DNA of 64,000 nucleotides from Tsuneonella sediminis (GCF_051912845.1 NZ_JBNCBU010000003.1:62001-126000); one strand, 5' to 3'. Shown: positions 1-8,339, counted from the stretch's first letter. The notes: generated from the sequence alone by a model not told the origin. Numbers and translations are program-made.

Positions 1-941
1 GCAGCGTCGTCGAGCAATCGGCGCTGGGGGGCAGCGCCAAGCTGCAGTGGAAGGTCGACTGGGCGATGCGCTGGGTCGAACTGGGCGTCGATTACGAAAT
101 GTACGGCAAGGACCTGACCGACAGCGGCGTTCAGTCGGGCAGGATCGCGCAGGTGCTCGGCGGGCGGAGGCCCGAAGGGCTGGTGTACGAACTGTTCCTC
201 GACGCGAACGGCGAGAAGATCTCGAAGTCGAAAGGCAACGGCCTGACGATCGAGGAATGGCTGACCTATGGCAGCGAGGAAAGCCTGGGGTTCTATATCT
301 TCCCAAATCCCAAGAGCGCCAAGAGTCTGCACGCCGGGGTCATACCGCGGGCGGTCGATGACTATTGGCAATTCCGCGCCGCGCTGGCCGATCAGCCGAT
401 CGAGAAGCGACTGGGCAATCCCGTCTGGCATCTTCTCGGCGTAACGGATCCGGAGCGCGCGGGGGCGGGCGATAGCCTGCCGGTGACCTATGCCCTTCTT
501 CTCAATCTCGTCGGCGTACTCGGCCCGCACGCGACGCGCGAGCAGGTCTGGTCGTACCTCGCCAATTACGTCGACGATGCCGACCCGGCCGCGCATCCCG
601 CGCTCGACCGGCTGGTGGACAACGCGCTCTCCTACAACCGCGAATTCGTGGCACCGGGTCTCGTGCGCGCCAGGCCGACCACGAACGAGGCGGCGGCGCT
701 TCGGGAGCTCGACCGGCAACTGGCAAGTATGGAACCCGATACGCCCGCGGAAGATTTGCAGACCATGGTGTACGAAATCGGCAAACGCGAGGAGTTCGGT
801 TTCGCCTCGCTGCGCGACTGGTTCCAGGCGCTGTACCGCACGCTGCTGGGCAGCGAGCAGGGGCCCCGCATGGGCAGCTTCATCGCGCTTTATGGGATTG
901 CGAACACGCGCAAGCTGATCGCCGAGGCGCTGGCCCGGTGA
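1..941 (+). CDS. lysK: Class I lysine--tRNA ligase, C-terminal part (5' end outside window)
   Basis: Charges tRNA-Lys with lysine in the cytoplasm. The reading frame is open from base 3 to a TGA at 939-941, giving about 312 residues of a protein that is usually about 520 long, so the N-terminal HIGH-type half lies outside the window. The fragment carries WKVDWAMRW followed by YGKDLTDSG and then KISKSKGNG, the class I LysRS version of the KMSKS ATP-binding loop. The helical C-terminal anticodon-binding region follows. Class I LysRS replaces the usual class II enzyme in many alphaproteobacteria. The stop overlaps the GTG start of the next gene, suggesting translational coupling. Confidence 0.93.
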   Translation, partial: SVVEQSALGGSAKLQWKVDWAMRWVELGVDYEMYGKDLTDSGVQSGRIAQVLGGRRPEGLVYELFLDANGEKISKSKGNGLTIEEWLTYGSEESLGFYIFPNPKSAKSLHAGVIPRAVDDYWQFRAALADQPIEKRLGNPVWHLLGVTDPERAGAGDSLPVTYALLLNLVGVLGPHATREQVWSYLANYVDDADPAAHPALDRLVDNALSYNREFVAPGLVRARPTTNEAAALRELDRQLASMEPDTPAEDLQTMVYEIGKREEFGFASLRDWFQALYRTLLGSEQGPRMGSFIALYGIANTRKLIAEALAR

Positions 942-1486
942 ACCGGTCCGCCGATCCCGAGAAGCTGGCGCGCGATCTTCTCGGGCGCGAACTTGCGGAA
1001 CTCGACGAGGAAGAGCAGGACGTCATCCAGCGTGTCGCGGCGGGATGCTACCTCGGGCTCGATGCATCAGAGGCGCAGCAGCTCGAAGCGAGCTTCGGCG
1101 ACCGCTTGGCAGACCGGGTTGCCGCGATCGGTGGCAGCTGGGGCTTCATCGTCGTCTTCATCGCCGTCATGGCGGCGTGGATGGCCCTCAACGTCACCCA
1201 CGCGATGGGCGTGGATTTCGACCCCTATCCGTTCATCCTTCTCAACCTGACGCTATCCACGCTGGCGGCGCTGCAGGCCCCCGTCATCCTGATGAGCCAG
1301 AACCGACAATCGAAGAAGGACCGGATTACCGCCCGCCACGACTACGAGGTCAACCTTCGCACCCAGCTGGAAATCGTGCGCCTGTCGCGCAAGCTCGACC
1401 GGATGATGCACATCGCGATCAAGGGGGCCAAGCGGGCGGAGGAAAACCTCGAGGACGTGGTCGGCGGGGTCATCGCCGACAAGTAG
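938..1486 (+). CDS. DUF1003 family membrane protein
   Basis: Predicted inner-membrane protein of the DUF1003 family; biochemical role unknown. The 182-residue product has an acidic helical N-terminus (about 1-60), two membrane segments (about 66-86 and 98-120) separated by a short DFDPYPF-containing loop, and a charged C-terminal tail rich in Arg and Lys. The FDPYPFILLN and QAPVILMSQNRQ stretches are characteristic of DUF1003. The GTG start at 938 overlaps the lysK stop (GTGA), so the pair is probably cotranscribed. No RBS other than the lysK coding sequence is needed for that arrangement. Confidence 0.85.
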   Translation: MNRSADPEKLARDLLGRELAELDEEEQDVIQRVAAGCYLGLDASEAQQLEASFGDRLADRVAAIGGSWGFIVVFIAVMAAWMALNVTHAMGVDFDPYPFILLNLTLSTLAALQAPVILMSQNRQSKKDRITARHDYEVNLRTQLEIVRLSRKLDRMMHIAIKGAKRAEENLEDVVGGVIADK

Positions 1487-1491
1487 GCCGG

Positions 1492-2160
1492 TTATTTCCA
1501 GCGCCGGGTCCGGTACCACTTGGTCAGGACGTACTTCACCCCTTCCAGCACCGGGGTACCGGCATGGAGCGTGTTCTCGTTGGGCGATCCGTCCGGCAGC
1601 GCATTGTTCCACACCAGCAACACGCCCGGCTTGGGTTCGATCTTGGCACCCACTTCGACGAAGTGCGTCTCGCCGCCCTTTTCGACCCTGTTCAGGAACG
1701 CCATCGCCGTCCAGGCACGCTGTCCGCCCCGTTTGCGTTCACCCTTCCAGTAGTCCTGGTCCGTGTAGAACCAGTCGTTGTGCGGCTTGAACTGCTGGCC
1801 GGGGAAATAGCGCTGCGCCTGGATCGCTTCGCCGCAGATGGGATTGATGCCGAGCAGGTCGTCGATCCGCCGGCTCACCGCCTTGACGAGCGGATCGTGC
1901 GGATCGAGGTCGCCGGAGTACGAGGTGCGAAAGCCGGTCGAGTAGTCCTGGTCGTACAGCGAACTCGGCCGCGCGACGGTATCGGTCATCAGGATCAGCC
2001 GCCGGCATTCCGACGGGCTGAGGAAATCGCCCACCGCGAAGATTTCCGCCTTGTCGGTCGGCACCCGGTAGACCCGCGGATCGGCCTTGAGCCGGGTGCG
2101 GACCGTTTCGCCCAGTCGCCTCAGGGCGTCCTTGTCGGGAATCATTTCGGTCGTCGCCAT
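1492..2160 (-). CDS. 2-oxoglutarate/Fe(II) oxygenase, prolyl 4-hydroxylase type
   Basis: Predicted non-haem iron dioxygenase using 2-oxoglutarate and O2; the protein substrate is unknown. The 222-residue protein shows the facial triad H127-x-D129 (in KPHNDWF) and distal H199 (in LHAGTPV), with K209 ten residues later as the likely 2-oxoglutarate carboxylate ligand. The fold corresponds to the P4Hc domain, about residues 35-218. There is no signal peptide, so it should be cytoplasmic. It converges on the DUF1003 gene with only 5 bases between stops and is divergent from the cytochrome b561 gene. The bacterial homologues are often called proline hydroxylases, but hydroxylation of another side chain cannot be excluded. 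Confidence 0.85.
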   Translation of the reverse strand: MATTEMIPDKDALRRLGETVRTRLKADPRVYRVPTDKAEIFAVGDFLSPSECRRLILMTDTVARPSSLYDQDYSTGFRTSYSGDLDPHDPLVKAVSRRIDDLLGINPICGEAIQAQRYFPGQQFKPHNDWFYTDQDYWKGERKRGGQRAWTAMAFLNRVEKGGETHFVEVGAKIEPKPGVLLVWNNALPDGSPNENTLHAGTPVLEGVKYVLTKWYRTRRWK

Positions 2161-2237
2161 GATGTGCTCCTACCAACCCGCTTGCGGCGCGCAAACCCGT
2201 CGGTAGAATTGTCCGCGAACCTTGGGGGAGATGGTCG

Positions 2238-2795
2238 ATGAACCAACCGGAGCGCACGCGGTATTCCCGGGTGGCGATGCTGCTGCACTGGCTGATCGCG
2301 ATCGCGGTGATCGCGCAATGGCGCATCGCAGAGAGCGCCGAACACGCCGCCAGCGAGACCGCCGGCCGCGCGATCATGGCAAACCACTTCTCGCTGGGCG
2401 TGACGACGCTGATGCTGGTGCTGCTGCGGCTCGGATGGCGGTTCGTGGCGCCGAACCCGCCGCTTGCGGCGCACCTTGCGCAATGGGAGCGCTGGCTGTC
2501 GCGCACGACCCATACGCTGTTCTACGTCCTGCTGGTCGTCATGCCACTCGCCGGGTGGATGGCGATGTCGAAATACGGCGCGCCGGTTTCGGTCTGGGGT
2601 CTGTTCGCGCTTCCTCCCCTTCCGGTCGCCCCTGATCCCGATGGCGCCAAGGCGATCTTCGGGGCGCATGCCACGGCCGGTATGGTCCTGCTCGGCCTGC
2701 TGGCGCTGCACGTGCTCGGCACCCTGAAACACACCGCGATCGACAAAGACGGCAACCTGTTCCGGATGCTGCCGTTCGGCACCCCCCGGGCCTGA
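2238..2795 (+). CDS. Cytochrome b561 (dihaem inner-membrane electron carrier)
   Basis: Predicted dihaem b-type cytochrome passing electrons across or within the inner membrane, often from ubiquinol (CybB/YceJ family). The 185-residue protein has four membrane helices. Candidate haem-ligand histidines are H17 in LLHW, H50 in MANHFSLG, H144 in FGAHATAG and H158 in LALHVLG, one per helix as expected for the family. The start at 2238 sits behind GGGGGAGATGGTCG, an acceptable RBS. It is divergent from the oxygenase gene with a 77-base gap. The electron acceptor is not evident from neighbours. Confidence 0.88.
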   Translation: MNQPERTRYSRVAMLLHWLIAIAVIAQWRIAESAEHAASETAGRAIMANHFSLGVTTLMLVLLRLGWRFVAPNPPLAAHLAQWERWLSRTTHTLFYVLLVVMPLAGWMAMSKYGAPVSVWGLFALPPLPVAPDPDGAKAIFGAHATAGMVLLGLLALHVLGTLKHTAIDKDGNLFRMLPFGTPRA

Positions 2796-2806
2796 CACAA
2801 ACGAAA

Positions 2807-2839
2807 GAAGCCCCGCCGGCGCAGGCCAGGCGGGGCTTC
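2807..2839. terminator. Bidirectional hairpin terminator between convergent genes
   Basis: GAAGCCCCGCC at 2807-2817 pairs perfectly with GGCGGGGCTTC at 2829-2839, an 11-bp stem with an 11-base loop. Read on the minus strand the stem is followed by TTTCGTTTG, so it is a good intrinsic terminator for the RcnB-type gene. It may also serve the cytochrome b561 gene on the plus strand, though no T-run follows there. Confidence 0.75.
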
Positions 2840-2880
2840 AGTCCTCCCGCGGCGAGCCACTCAATCCCGCCCGGGAAACC

Positions 2881-3855
2881 TTACCAGAAGAAGTCGTAGA
2901 TCACGTCGACGACCTCGCCGCTGTAGATGTCGACCAGCAGCGCGTCGTCGTAATAGCGAACCCAGCGATACGGGCCGTAGGCCGGCGGCAGCCGGTACTG
3001 CCACGGGTCGTTGATCCAGTAGCGGCTGCCGAAGAACAGGCTGTCGAGGTAGACCCCGATGCTCAGCCGGTTGTAGCGGTAGTTGCGGTACGGCGCATAG
3101 TAAGCGCCGAGCCGGTAAGTATCGCGGTGAAGCCTGCGATGGCTGTACCAGTTGTACCGGTTGTCGCGCCGCCAGTCGTGGCTCCACCGGCGGTGATCGC
3201 GCCGGTCGTAGCGGTCGCCGTCGCGCCGTCCGTCCCAGCGCCGACCGTCGCGCCAGGTGTCGGTCCGCTGGCCGTCGCGATAGCCCGAGCGGTAGGCATC
3301 GCGCCGATCCGAGCGATCCTGCCGGCTGTCGGCGGTGCGTCCGTCGCGATAGCCGTCGCGGTAGGTGCGGTTGCGCGCGCCGTCGGAGTAGCCGCGGTTG
3401 CGGTCACCGTCCCCGCGGCGCCATTCGCCACCGCTGCGGTTCCAGTCCTGCGAACGCTGACGCGCGGATGCCTGCGCCTCGGCTCGCTGGCGTGCTTCCA
3501 CCCGGGCTTGTGCCTGCGCCTGTGCCTGTGCGGCGCGGGCTTGGCCCCAGCTGTTGTTGTCGCTGCGGTTCCACTCGCGGCCGCTGCGCTCCTGCGCGCG
3601 TTCGGCGCGCCGGGGCGGCTCGGCGTGCTGGCGCGGGGAGTGGGCGCGGTCGACCTCACGCGCCTGCTGGCGTTCGGCGCGCCGGTTCTGCCACTGCTGG
3701 CGCGCCTCGTCGCGCTCGCCCAGTTCGGTGCGGTCGCGGCGGTCGCGCCGCTCGTCGCGTTCGTCGGCGGAGGCGGGTGCGGCAAGCGCGCCGAGCGAGA
3801 GCGCGGCGACGAGCGCCGATGCCCCGCAGGTGCGCAGGATGGTCTTGAAGTTCAT
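2881..3855 (-). CDS. Secreted RcnB-domain protein with long Arg/Asp-rich region
   Basis: Predicted periplasmic protein. The 324-residue product has a signal peptide (residues 1-30, cleaved after ASA), a long low-complexity central region of about 200 residues rich in RD/DR, Arg, Gln and Ala, and a C-terminal RcnB-type domain with the RLSIGVYLDSLFF and YDDALLVDIYSGEVVDVIYDFFW-like ending (within about residues 255-324). RcnB in E. coli modulates nickel/cobalt efflux, but RcnB-domain proteins in sphingomonads are numerous and mostly uncharacterised, so a metal role is not established. The Tyr-rich segment before the domain is also unusual. A terminator follows at 2807-2839. Confidence 0.8.
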   Translation of the reverse strand: MNFKTILRTCGASALVAALSLGALAAPASADERDERRDRRDRTELGERDEARQQWQNRRAERQQAREVDRAHSPRQHAEPPRRAERAQERSGREWNRSDNNSWGQARAAQAQAQAQARVEARQRAEAQASARQRSQDWNRSGGEWRRGDGDRNRGYSDGARNRTYRDGYRDGRTADSRQDRSDRRDAYRSGYRDGQRTDTWRDGRRWDGRRDGDRYDRRDHRRWSHDWRRDNRYNWYSHRRLHRDTYRLGAYYAPYRNYRYNRLSIGVYLDSLFFGSRYWINDPWQYRLPPAYGPYRWVRYYDDALLVDIYSGEVVDVIYDFFW

Positions 3856-4053
3856 TGGGCGTCCTTTCGTCCAAGAACCGCCCCACCACCTGCGGTTGCC
3901 TGTTAACGACTCGTCGACTAGTTCATTCAGCCTGTCCGAAATCTGAACCGCGCGGCCCGCGAGGGGCCGGATCGTGCGCCCGTGTCAAACAGTCCCGGTC
4001 AAGACATGCCCCGCTGGCCACGGCACGGCATGCAGGAATGCGGGCTCCCGCGA

Positions 4054-4632
4054 TCACCCTACCGGGCAAGCCGCGCCGATCCTGCGGACAGCCTCGTGCG
4101 CGGCCGCGAGCGCGTCGGCGCGGGCTTCGTCGCCAAGCCCGAGACCTTCGGCGATGACGAACTGCGGCTGGGTGATCCCGATGAACGCGAGCGCGTCGGC
4201 AAGGTAGCGTTCGGCGTGCTCAAGGCTGCGCTGCGGCGTGCCTTCGCCATAAAGTCCGCCCCGGGCGAGCGCGACGATCACCGTCTTGTCGCCGGCAAGC
4301 CCTTGCGGTCCGCTATCGGTGTAGCGAAAGGTCTCGCCCGCGATCAGCACCCGGTCGATCCAGGCCTTGAGCTGGGTGGGCACGGTGAAGTTGTACATCG
4401 GCGCGCCGATCACCACGACGTCAGCGGCGTGAAATTGGGCGAGCGCCTCTTTCGAAGCATCGCTGGCGAAGCCGGGCAGGGTCAGGTGCTCGAGCGGCTG
4501 GGCAACGAGATCGCGATAGGTCACCCGAGCTGAAGGATCGGCATCGGTCAGCTCGCGTACGATCGCGGCGGACAGCGCGCGGCTGGCCGAATTGTCGCCG
4601 GTGATGCTCGAATCGAGGTGCAGGATGTTCAT
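4054..4632 (-). CDS. azoR: FMN-dependent NADH-azoreductase
   Basis: Flavodoxin-fold oxidoreductase that reduces quinones and azo compounds with NADH through FMN, usually a defence against electrophilic quinones. The start is placed at 4632 (MNILHLDSS) rather than at the upstream in-frame start because this is the conserved beginning of the family; the product is 192 residues, near the usual 200. Diagnostic motifs are the phosphate-binding LDSSITGDNSASR, the flavin-binding PMYNFTVP and ARGG before the substrate pocket. It is divergent from an HxlR regulator, and the shared 131-base spacer carries a cluster of TGACC half-sites, suggesting direct repression by that regulator. Confidence 0.92.
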   Translation of the reverse strand: MNILHLDSSITGDNSASRALSAAIVRELTDADPSARVTYRDLVAQPLEHLTLPGFASDASKEALAQFHAADVVVIGAPMYNFTVPTQLKAWIDRVLIAGETFRYTDSGPQGLAGDKTVIVALARGGLYGEGTPQRSLEHAERYLADALAFIGITQPQFVIAEGLGLGDEARADALAAAHEAVRRIGAACPVG

Positions 4633-4651
4633 GCGGTGAGGCTCCGTAAGG

Positions 4652-4742
4652 GTGGTCACAAATATTGACCTGAACCAGATAAGTGACCACATAGGTCCCG
4701 CAAGGACGCAAATTTTCATGACCAGGTCAGCTCAATGTGACC
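4652..4742. promoter_or_regulatory. Cluster of TGACC half-sites between azoR and hxlR
   Basis: The divergent promoter region holds six copies of one pentamer in both orientations: GGTCA at 4654-4658, TGACC at 4666-4670, 4684-4688, 4719-4723 and 4738-4742, and GGTCA at 4725-4729. They form a perfect 8-bp inverted repeat GTGGTCAC (4652-4659) / GTGACCAC (4683-4690), a GGTCA-N7-TGACC dyad, and a perfect TGACCAGGTCA palindrome (4719-4729). Placement between azoR and an HxlR gene makes this a strong candidate operator for the HxlR protein. That it binds is inference. Confidence 0.6.
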
Positions 4743-4763
4743 GGGTCCGAGGGACGAGATCGC

Positions 4764-5144
4764 ATGACCGAAACCCCGCATCCCCACGCCGATCCCGATT
4801 GCCGCGCGGTGAGCGAGATGCTCGGCCGCGTCGGCGACAAGTGGACGGTGCTGATCGTCAAGACGCTGGTCGCCAGGCCCTGCCGCTTCAACGAACTCAA
4901 GCGCGCCGTGGGCGGGATATCGCAGCAGATGCTGACCCGCACCCTCCGGACGCTAGAGCGGGACGGCATGGTCGAACGGACGGTGCACCCGACCGTGCCG
5001 CCCTCGGTCGAATACGCGCTGACCGACCTCGGCCGCTCGCTCAGCGTCCCGGTGCTCGCCTTGACCGAGTGGACCTTCGCGCACCTGCCGCAGATCCACG
5101 CCCACCGGGCGGCCTACGACGCGGCCGAAACGCAGGCTGCCTGA
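4764..5144 (+). CDS. HxlR-family winged-helix transcriptional regulator
   Basis: Predicted DNA-binding repressor of the HxlR/MarR-like winged-helix class. The ATG at 4764 is preferred over an in-frame GTG at 4737 because GAGGGACGAG lies 5-14 bases upstream; it gives 126 residues. The core reads MLGRVGDKWTVLIVKTL (helix 1-2), FNELKRAVGGISQQMLTRTLRTLE (recognition region) and the wing about 75-90. Cys13, just before the winged helix, sits where the redox-active Cys of YodB-type HxlR regulators sits. In Bacillus, YodB represses an azoreductase and senses quinones through that Cys; the same logic is suggested here by the divergent azoR. This functional link is inference from family and arrangement. 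Confidence 0.88.
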   Translation: MTETPHPHADPDCRAVSEMLGRVGDKWTVLIVKTLVARPCRFNELKRAVGGISQQMLTRTLRTLERDGMVERTVHPTVPPSVEYALTDLGRSLSVPVLALTEWTFAHLPQIHAHRAAYDAAETQAA

Positions 5145-5283
5145 CCGCGTCGCACCGCTTCGCGGCTGCACCGGGCGAACAGGGAGCCCGTCGGAAGCCG
5201 GGAACCGTGAGCGATTTCGCGTGTCCTCCCTCTGCAGGCCCGCGAACACGGTGTTCGAGAGGCCGGACAAGGGAAAGATGACC

Positions 5284-5415
5284 ATGAAAAAGGCACTTAT
5301 CGCCCTGGCTCTCTCGAGCGGGCTTATCCTGTCGGCGTGCAACACGGTGCGCGGCGCCGCCGCCGACGTCGAATCGGTCGGCGACTGCGTGGACGGCAAG
5401 CGCGGCAACTGCTGA
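5284..5415 (+). CDS. Entericidin A/B-like small lipoprotein
   Basis: A 43-residue secreted lipoprotein. The ATG at 5284 is chosen because AAGGGAAAG lies at correct spacing before it; an ATG two codons earlier is too close. It starts MKKALIALALSSG and has a lipobox LSAC with the lipidated Cys at 19, followed by NTVRGAAADVES and a short tail containing GDCVDGKRGNC. This pattern (C-N-T-x-x-G-x-G-x-D) is the entericidin signature. In enterobacteria the antidote/toxin pair EcnA/EcnB is stress controlled; in alphaproteobacteria it is usually a single gene of unknown role. A strong hairpin follows. Confidence 0.88.
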   Translation: MKKALIALALSSGLILSACNTVRGAAADVESVGDCVDGKRGNC

Positions 5416-5434
5416 CCGGCCAGGGAATTTGAGC

Positions 5435-5465
5435 GGCGGGTCGGAGGCAGGGCCTCCGACCCGCC
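5435..5465. terminator. Strong hairpin terminator between entericidin gene and ettA
   Basis: GGCGGGTCGGAGG (5435-5447) pairs perfectly with CCTCCGACCCGCC (5453-5465), a 13-bp stem with a 5-base loop. It lies between two convergent genes and 9 bases from the ettA stop. There is no clear T-run on either side, so it may act as a transcript-stabilising or Rho-assisted end rather than a classic intrinsic terminator. Confidence 0.65.
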
Positions 5466-5474
5466 GTTCGCGTA

Positions 5475-7148
5475 TCAGCGGGTCAGCTTCTTGTAGGCCA
5501 GCCGCGTTGGCCGGTCGGCGGCATCGCCGAGGCGGCGGCGCTTGTCTTCCTCATACGCCTCGAAATTGCCTTCGAACCACTCGACATGGCTGTCGCCCTC
5601 GAACGCGAGAATGTGGGTCGCGAGCCGGTCGAGGAAGAAGCGGTCGTGGCTGATGACCACCGCACACCCGGCGAAGTTCTCGATCGCGTCTTCCAGCGCG
5701 GCAAGGGTCTCCACGTCGAGGTCATTGGTCGGCTCGTCGAGCAGCAGCACGTTGCCGCCTTCCTTGAGCATCTTGGCCATGTGAACCCGGTTGCGTTCGC
5801 CGCCAGACAGCTTGCCAACGTTCTTCTGCTGGTCCGGCCCCTTGAAATTGAACGCGCCGACGTAGGCCCGCGTGCTCATGTCCTGGCCGTTGACCTTCAT
5901 GTAGTCGAGCCCGTCCGAAATCTCTTCCCAGACGTTGTGCTTCGGGTTCAGGTGGTCGCGGCTCTGATCGACGTAGCCGAGGTGGACGGTCGAACCGATC
6001 TCGATCGTGCCGCTGTCGGGCTGCTCCTTGCCGGTGATGATCTTGAACAGCGTCGATTTGCCGGCGCCGTTCGGGCCGATGACGCCGACGATGCCGCCCG
6101 GGGGCAGGGTGAACGACAGGTCTTCGAACAACAGCTTGTCGCCATAGGCCTTCGAGATGTTCTTCACCTCGATCACCTTGCCGCCGAGGCGCTCGGGCAC
6201 CTGGATGACGATCTGCGCCTTGCCGACCTGGCGGCTGTCCTGGCTGTTCTGCAGTTCCTCGAACTTGCGGATGCGCGCCTTCGACTTGGTCTGGCGCGCG
6301 GCCGGGGTCTGCCGGATCCACTCGAGCTCGCGCTGGAGCGCCTTCTGCTTGCCCGATTCCTCGCGGCTTTCCTGCTCGAGCCGCTTGGCCTTCTTTTCCA
6401 GGTAGGTCGAGTAGTTGCCTTCGTACGGATAGTAGCGCCCGCGATCGAGTTCGAGAATCCAGCCGACCACGTTGTCGAGGAAATAGCGGTCGTGGGTGAT
6501 CATCAGCACCGCGCCGGCGTAATCCTTGAGGTGGTTTTCCAGCCACTGGACGCTTTCCGCGTCGAGGTGGTTCGTCGGCTCGTCGAGCAGCAGGATGCCG
6601 GGCTTCTGGATCAGCAGGCGGGTGAGGGCGACCCGGCGCTTCTCGCCGCCCGACAGGTCCTTCACCGACCAGTCGCCGGGCGGGCAGCGCAGGGCCTCCA
6701 TCGCGACCTCGAGCTGGTTGTCGAGCGTCCAGCCGTCGACCGCGTCGATCTTGTCCTGCAGCTCGGCCATCTCGGCGCCCAGCGCGTCGAAGTCCGCCCC
6801 GTCCTCGGCCATTTCCATGCCGATCGCGTTGAACCGCTCGACCATGTCGGCGATGTGGCGCGCGCCGTCCTTCACGTTCTCGAGCACGGTCTTGCTCTCG
6901 TCAAGCTCGGGCTCCTGCTCGAGGTAGCCGACGGTAATGTTCTCGCCTGCCCACGCTTCGCCGGTGAAGTCCTTGTCGATCCCGGCCATGATCTTGATCA
7001 GGGTCGACTTGCCCGCGCCGTTGGGGCCGACGATGCCGATCTTGGCGCCCTGGTAGAACTGCAGGTTGATGTTGCTGAGCACCGGCTTCTGTGCGCCGGG
7101 GAAGGTCTTCGTCATGTCCTTCATGACGTATGCGTACTGGGCGGCCAT
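5475..7148 (-). CDS. ettA: Energy-dependent translational throttle protein EttA (ABC-F)
   Basis: ABC-F ATPase that binds the ribosomal E site and gates entry into elongation according to ATP/ADP. The start at 7148 (MAAQYAYVMKDM) follows a GAAGGACC RBS and matches the family; the product is 557 residues, close to the 555 of E. coli EttA. It contains two ABC cassettes with Walker A GPNGAGKST (first at 41-49), signatures LSGGEKRR and LSGGERNR, and DEPTNHLD / DEPTNDLD Walker B motifs, joined by the charged linker with the PtIM arm. There are no membrane segments. It is convergent with the entericidin gene. Confidence 0.95.
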   Translation of the reverse strand: MAAQYAYVMKDMTKTFPGAQKPVLSNINLQFYQGAKIGIVGPNGAGKSTLIKIMAGIDKDFTGEAWAGENITVGYLEQEPELDESKTVLENVKDGARHIADMVERFNAIGMEMAEDGADFDALGAEMAELQDKIDAVDGWTLDNQLEVAMEALRCPPGDWSVKDLSGGEKRRVALTRLLIQKPGILLLDEPTNHLDAESVQWLENHLKDYAGAVLMITHDRYFLDNVVGWILELDRGRYYPYEGNYSTYLEKKAKRLEQESREESGKQKALQRELEWIRQTPAARQTKSKARIRKFEELQNSQDSRQVGKAQIVIQVPERLGGKVIEVKNISKAYGDKLLFEDLSFTLPPGGIVGVIGPNGAGKSTLFKIITGKEQPDSGTIEIGSTVHLGYVDQSRDHLNPKHNVWEEISDGLDYMKVNGQDMSTRAYVGAFNFKGPDQQKNVGKLSGGERNRVHMAKMLKEGGNVLLLDEPTNDLDVETLAALEDAIENFAGCAVVISHDRFFLDRLATHILAFEGDSHVEWFEGNFEAYEEDKRRRLGDAADRPTRLAYKKLTR

Positions 7149-7273
7149 CGGGGGTCCTTCGAAGAATCCGTAGGTGTCTGGAGTTGGCGGCCAGATAGGC
7201 GCTCGCCCCGCCGCGGGCAAGCCGCGGGTCGGCACGGCCGGAACATCTGGGCCTGCCGGTTCGTAAGTCTGTC

Positions 7274-8287
7274 ATGATTAAGAAAACACTGGCATCGATG
7301 AGCGCACTGGCGCTCGTGATTATCCCCGCTCCCGCGCTGACCCAGGATGGCAAGTCCCGGAACGATCAATCGCAGGGCACTTCGCGCACGACTGCTAACG
7401 GGCTCAATGTCTCGTTGCCCGGCGGCGTCACCCGCGAGATGCTTGGCGAGCGCAGCGTCGAAACGGTGGCGGTCCAGGTCATGCTCGACCGCAGCCGTCA
7501 CTCGCCCGGGGTCATCGACGGCTACATGGGCGGAAACACCCGGCGAGCAATCCGGTATTACCGCGAAGCGAACGGGCTGCCGTCAGGAGACAGGATCGAC
7601 AAGGAGCTGCTGCGATCGCTCGTCGACACTCAGACCGGCGACATCTTTCGCACCTACAGGATCACCGAGGACGATCTCGACCGCTCGTTTCGGGAAAATC
7701 CGGACGGGTTTGCCGAAATGGCGAAGCAGGACCGCATCGGCTACGAGACCCCGCTCGAGATGTTCGCCGAGCGATTCCACATGGACCGCGATTTCCTCGC
7801 CGCGCTCAACCCCGACGCCGACTTCGGCACGGCGGGGACCGAACTGGTGATCGTCTCCCACGGCGACGAGGAGCTGTCCACGGACCTCGACAAGATCGAG
7901 ATCCGCAAGTCGGAAAATACGGTCGCGCTGTTCGACGCAAGCGGCAAGCTGGTCGCGAGTTACCCGGCGACGATCGGCAGCGACGACTTCCCCAGCCCGA
8001 GCGGCGACATGGAGGTGCGGGCGGTCGCGCCCGAAGCCGTCTACTACTTCTCGCCGGAAGGACGTGAATGGGGACCGGACAAGCGCCTCGAGATTCCCGC
8101 CGGCCCTAACAACCCGGTCGGGGGCATCTGGATCGACCTTAGCAAGGAGGGATACGGCATCCACGGATCGCCCGATCCGCAGATGGTCGGCAAGCGCACA
8201 AGCCACGGGTGCGTGCGGCTTACCAACTGGGATGCCCGCGAAGTCGCCGGAGCAGTGGAATCCGGGGTCCGCGTGGTCTTTGTCTAG
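7274..8287 (+). CDS. Secreted L,D-transpeptidase with peptidoglycan-binding-like domain
   Basis: Periplasmic enzyme that forms 3-3 peptidoglycan crosslinks or anchors proteins to the wall. The 337-residue protein has a signal peptide (about 1-22), a PG_binding_1-like helical domain (about 65-115, VIDGYMGGNTRRAI), and a YkuD catalytic domain (about 215-337). The catalytic motif is complete: H297 in IHGSP, then SHGCVRLTN with H311 and nucleophile C313. It is followed after 52 bases by a secreted M28 peptidase on the same strand. A role in cell-wall remodelling is well supported; the exact crosslink made is not determined by sequence. Confidence 0.93.
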   Translation: MIKKTLASMSALALVIIPAPALTQDGKSRNDQSQGTSRTTANGLNVSLPGGVTREMLGERSVETVAVQVMLDRSRHSPGVIDGYMGGNTRRAIRYYREANGLPSGDRIDKELLRSLVDTQTGDIFRTYRITEDDLDRSFRENPDGFAEMAKQDRIGYETPLEMFAERFHMDRDFLAALNPDADFGTAGTELVIVSHGDEELSTDLDKIEIRKSENTVALFDASGKLVASYPATIGSDDFPSPSGDMEVRAVAPEAVYYFSPEGREWGPDKRLEIPAGPNNPVGGIWIDLSKEGYGIHGSPDPQMVGKRTSHGCVRLTNWDAREVAGAVESGVRVVFV

Positions 8288-8339
8288 GCTCCGCGGGAAA
8301 GGCTTGGCAGCACCGGGGCGCGCGGGTAACGAGCGGGCG

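Noticed and set aside
5586..7277. A 563-residue open frame antisense to ettA
   Set aside because: The real ABC-F motifs are on the other strand; this frame shows only mirrored codon bias.
8064..8339. Upstream extension of the first M28 peptidase
   Set aside because: It overlaps the end of the L,D-transpeptidase in another frame and would precede the signal peptide.
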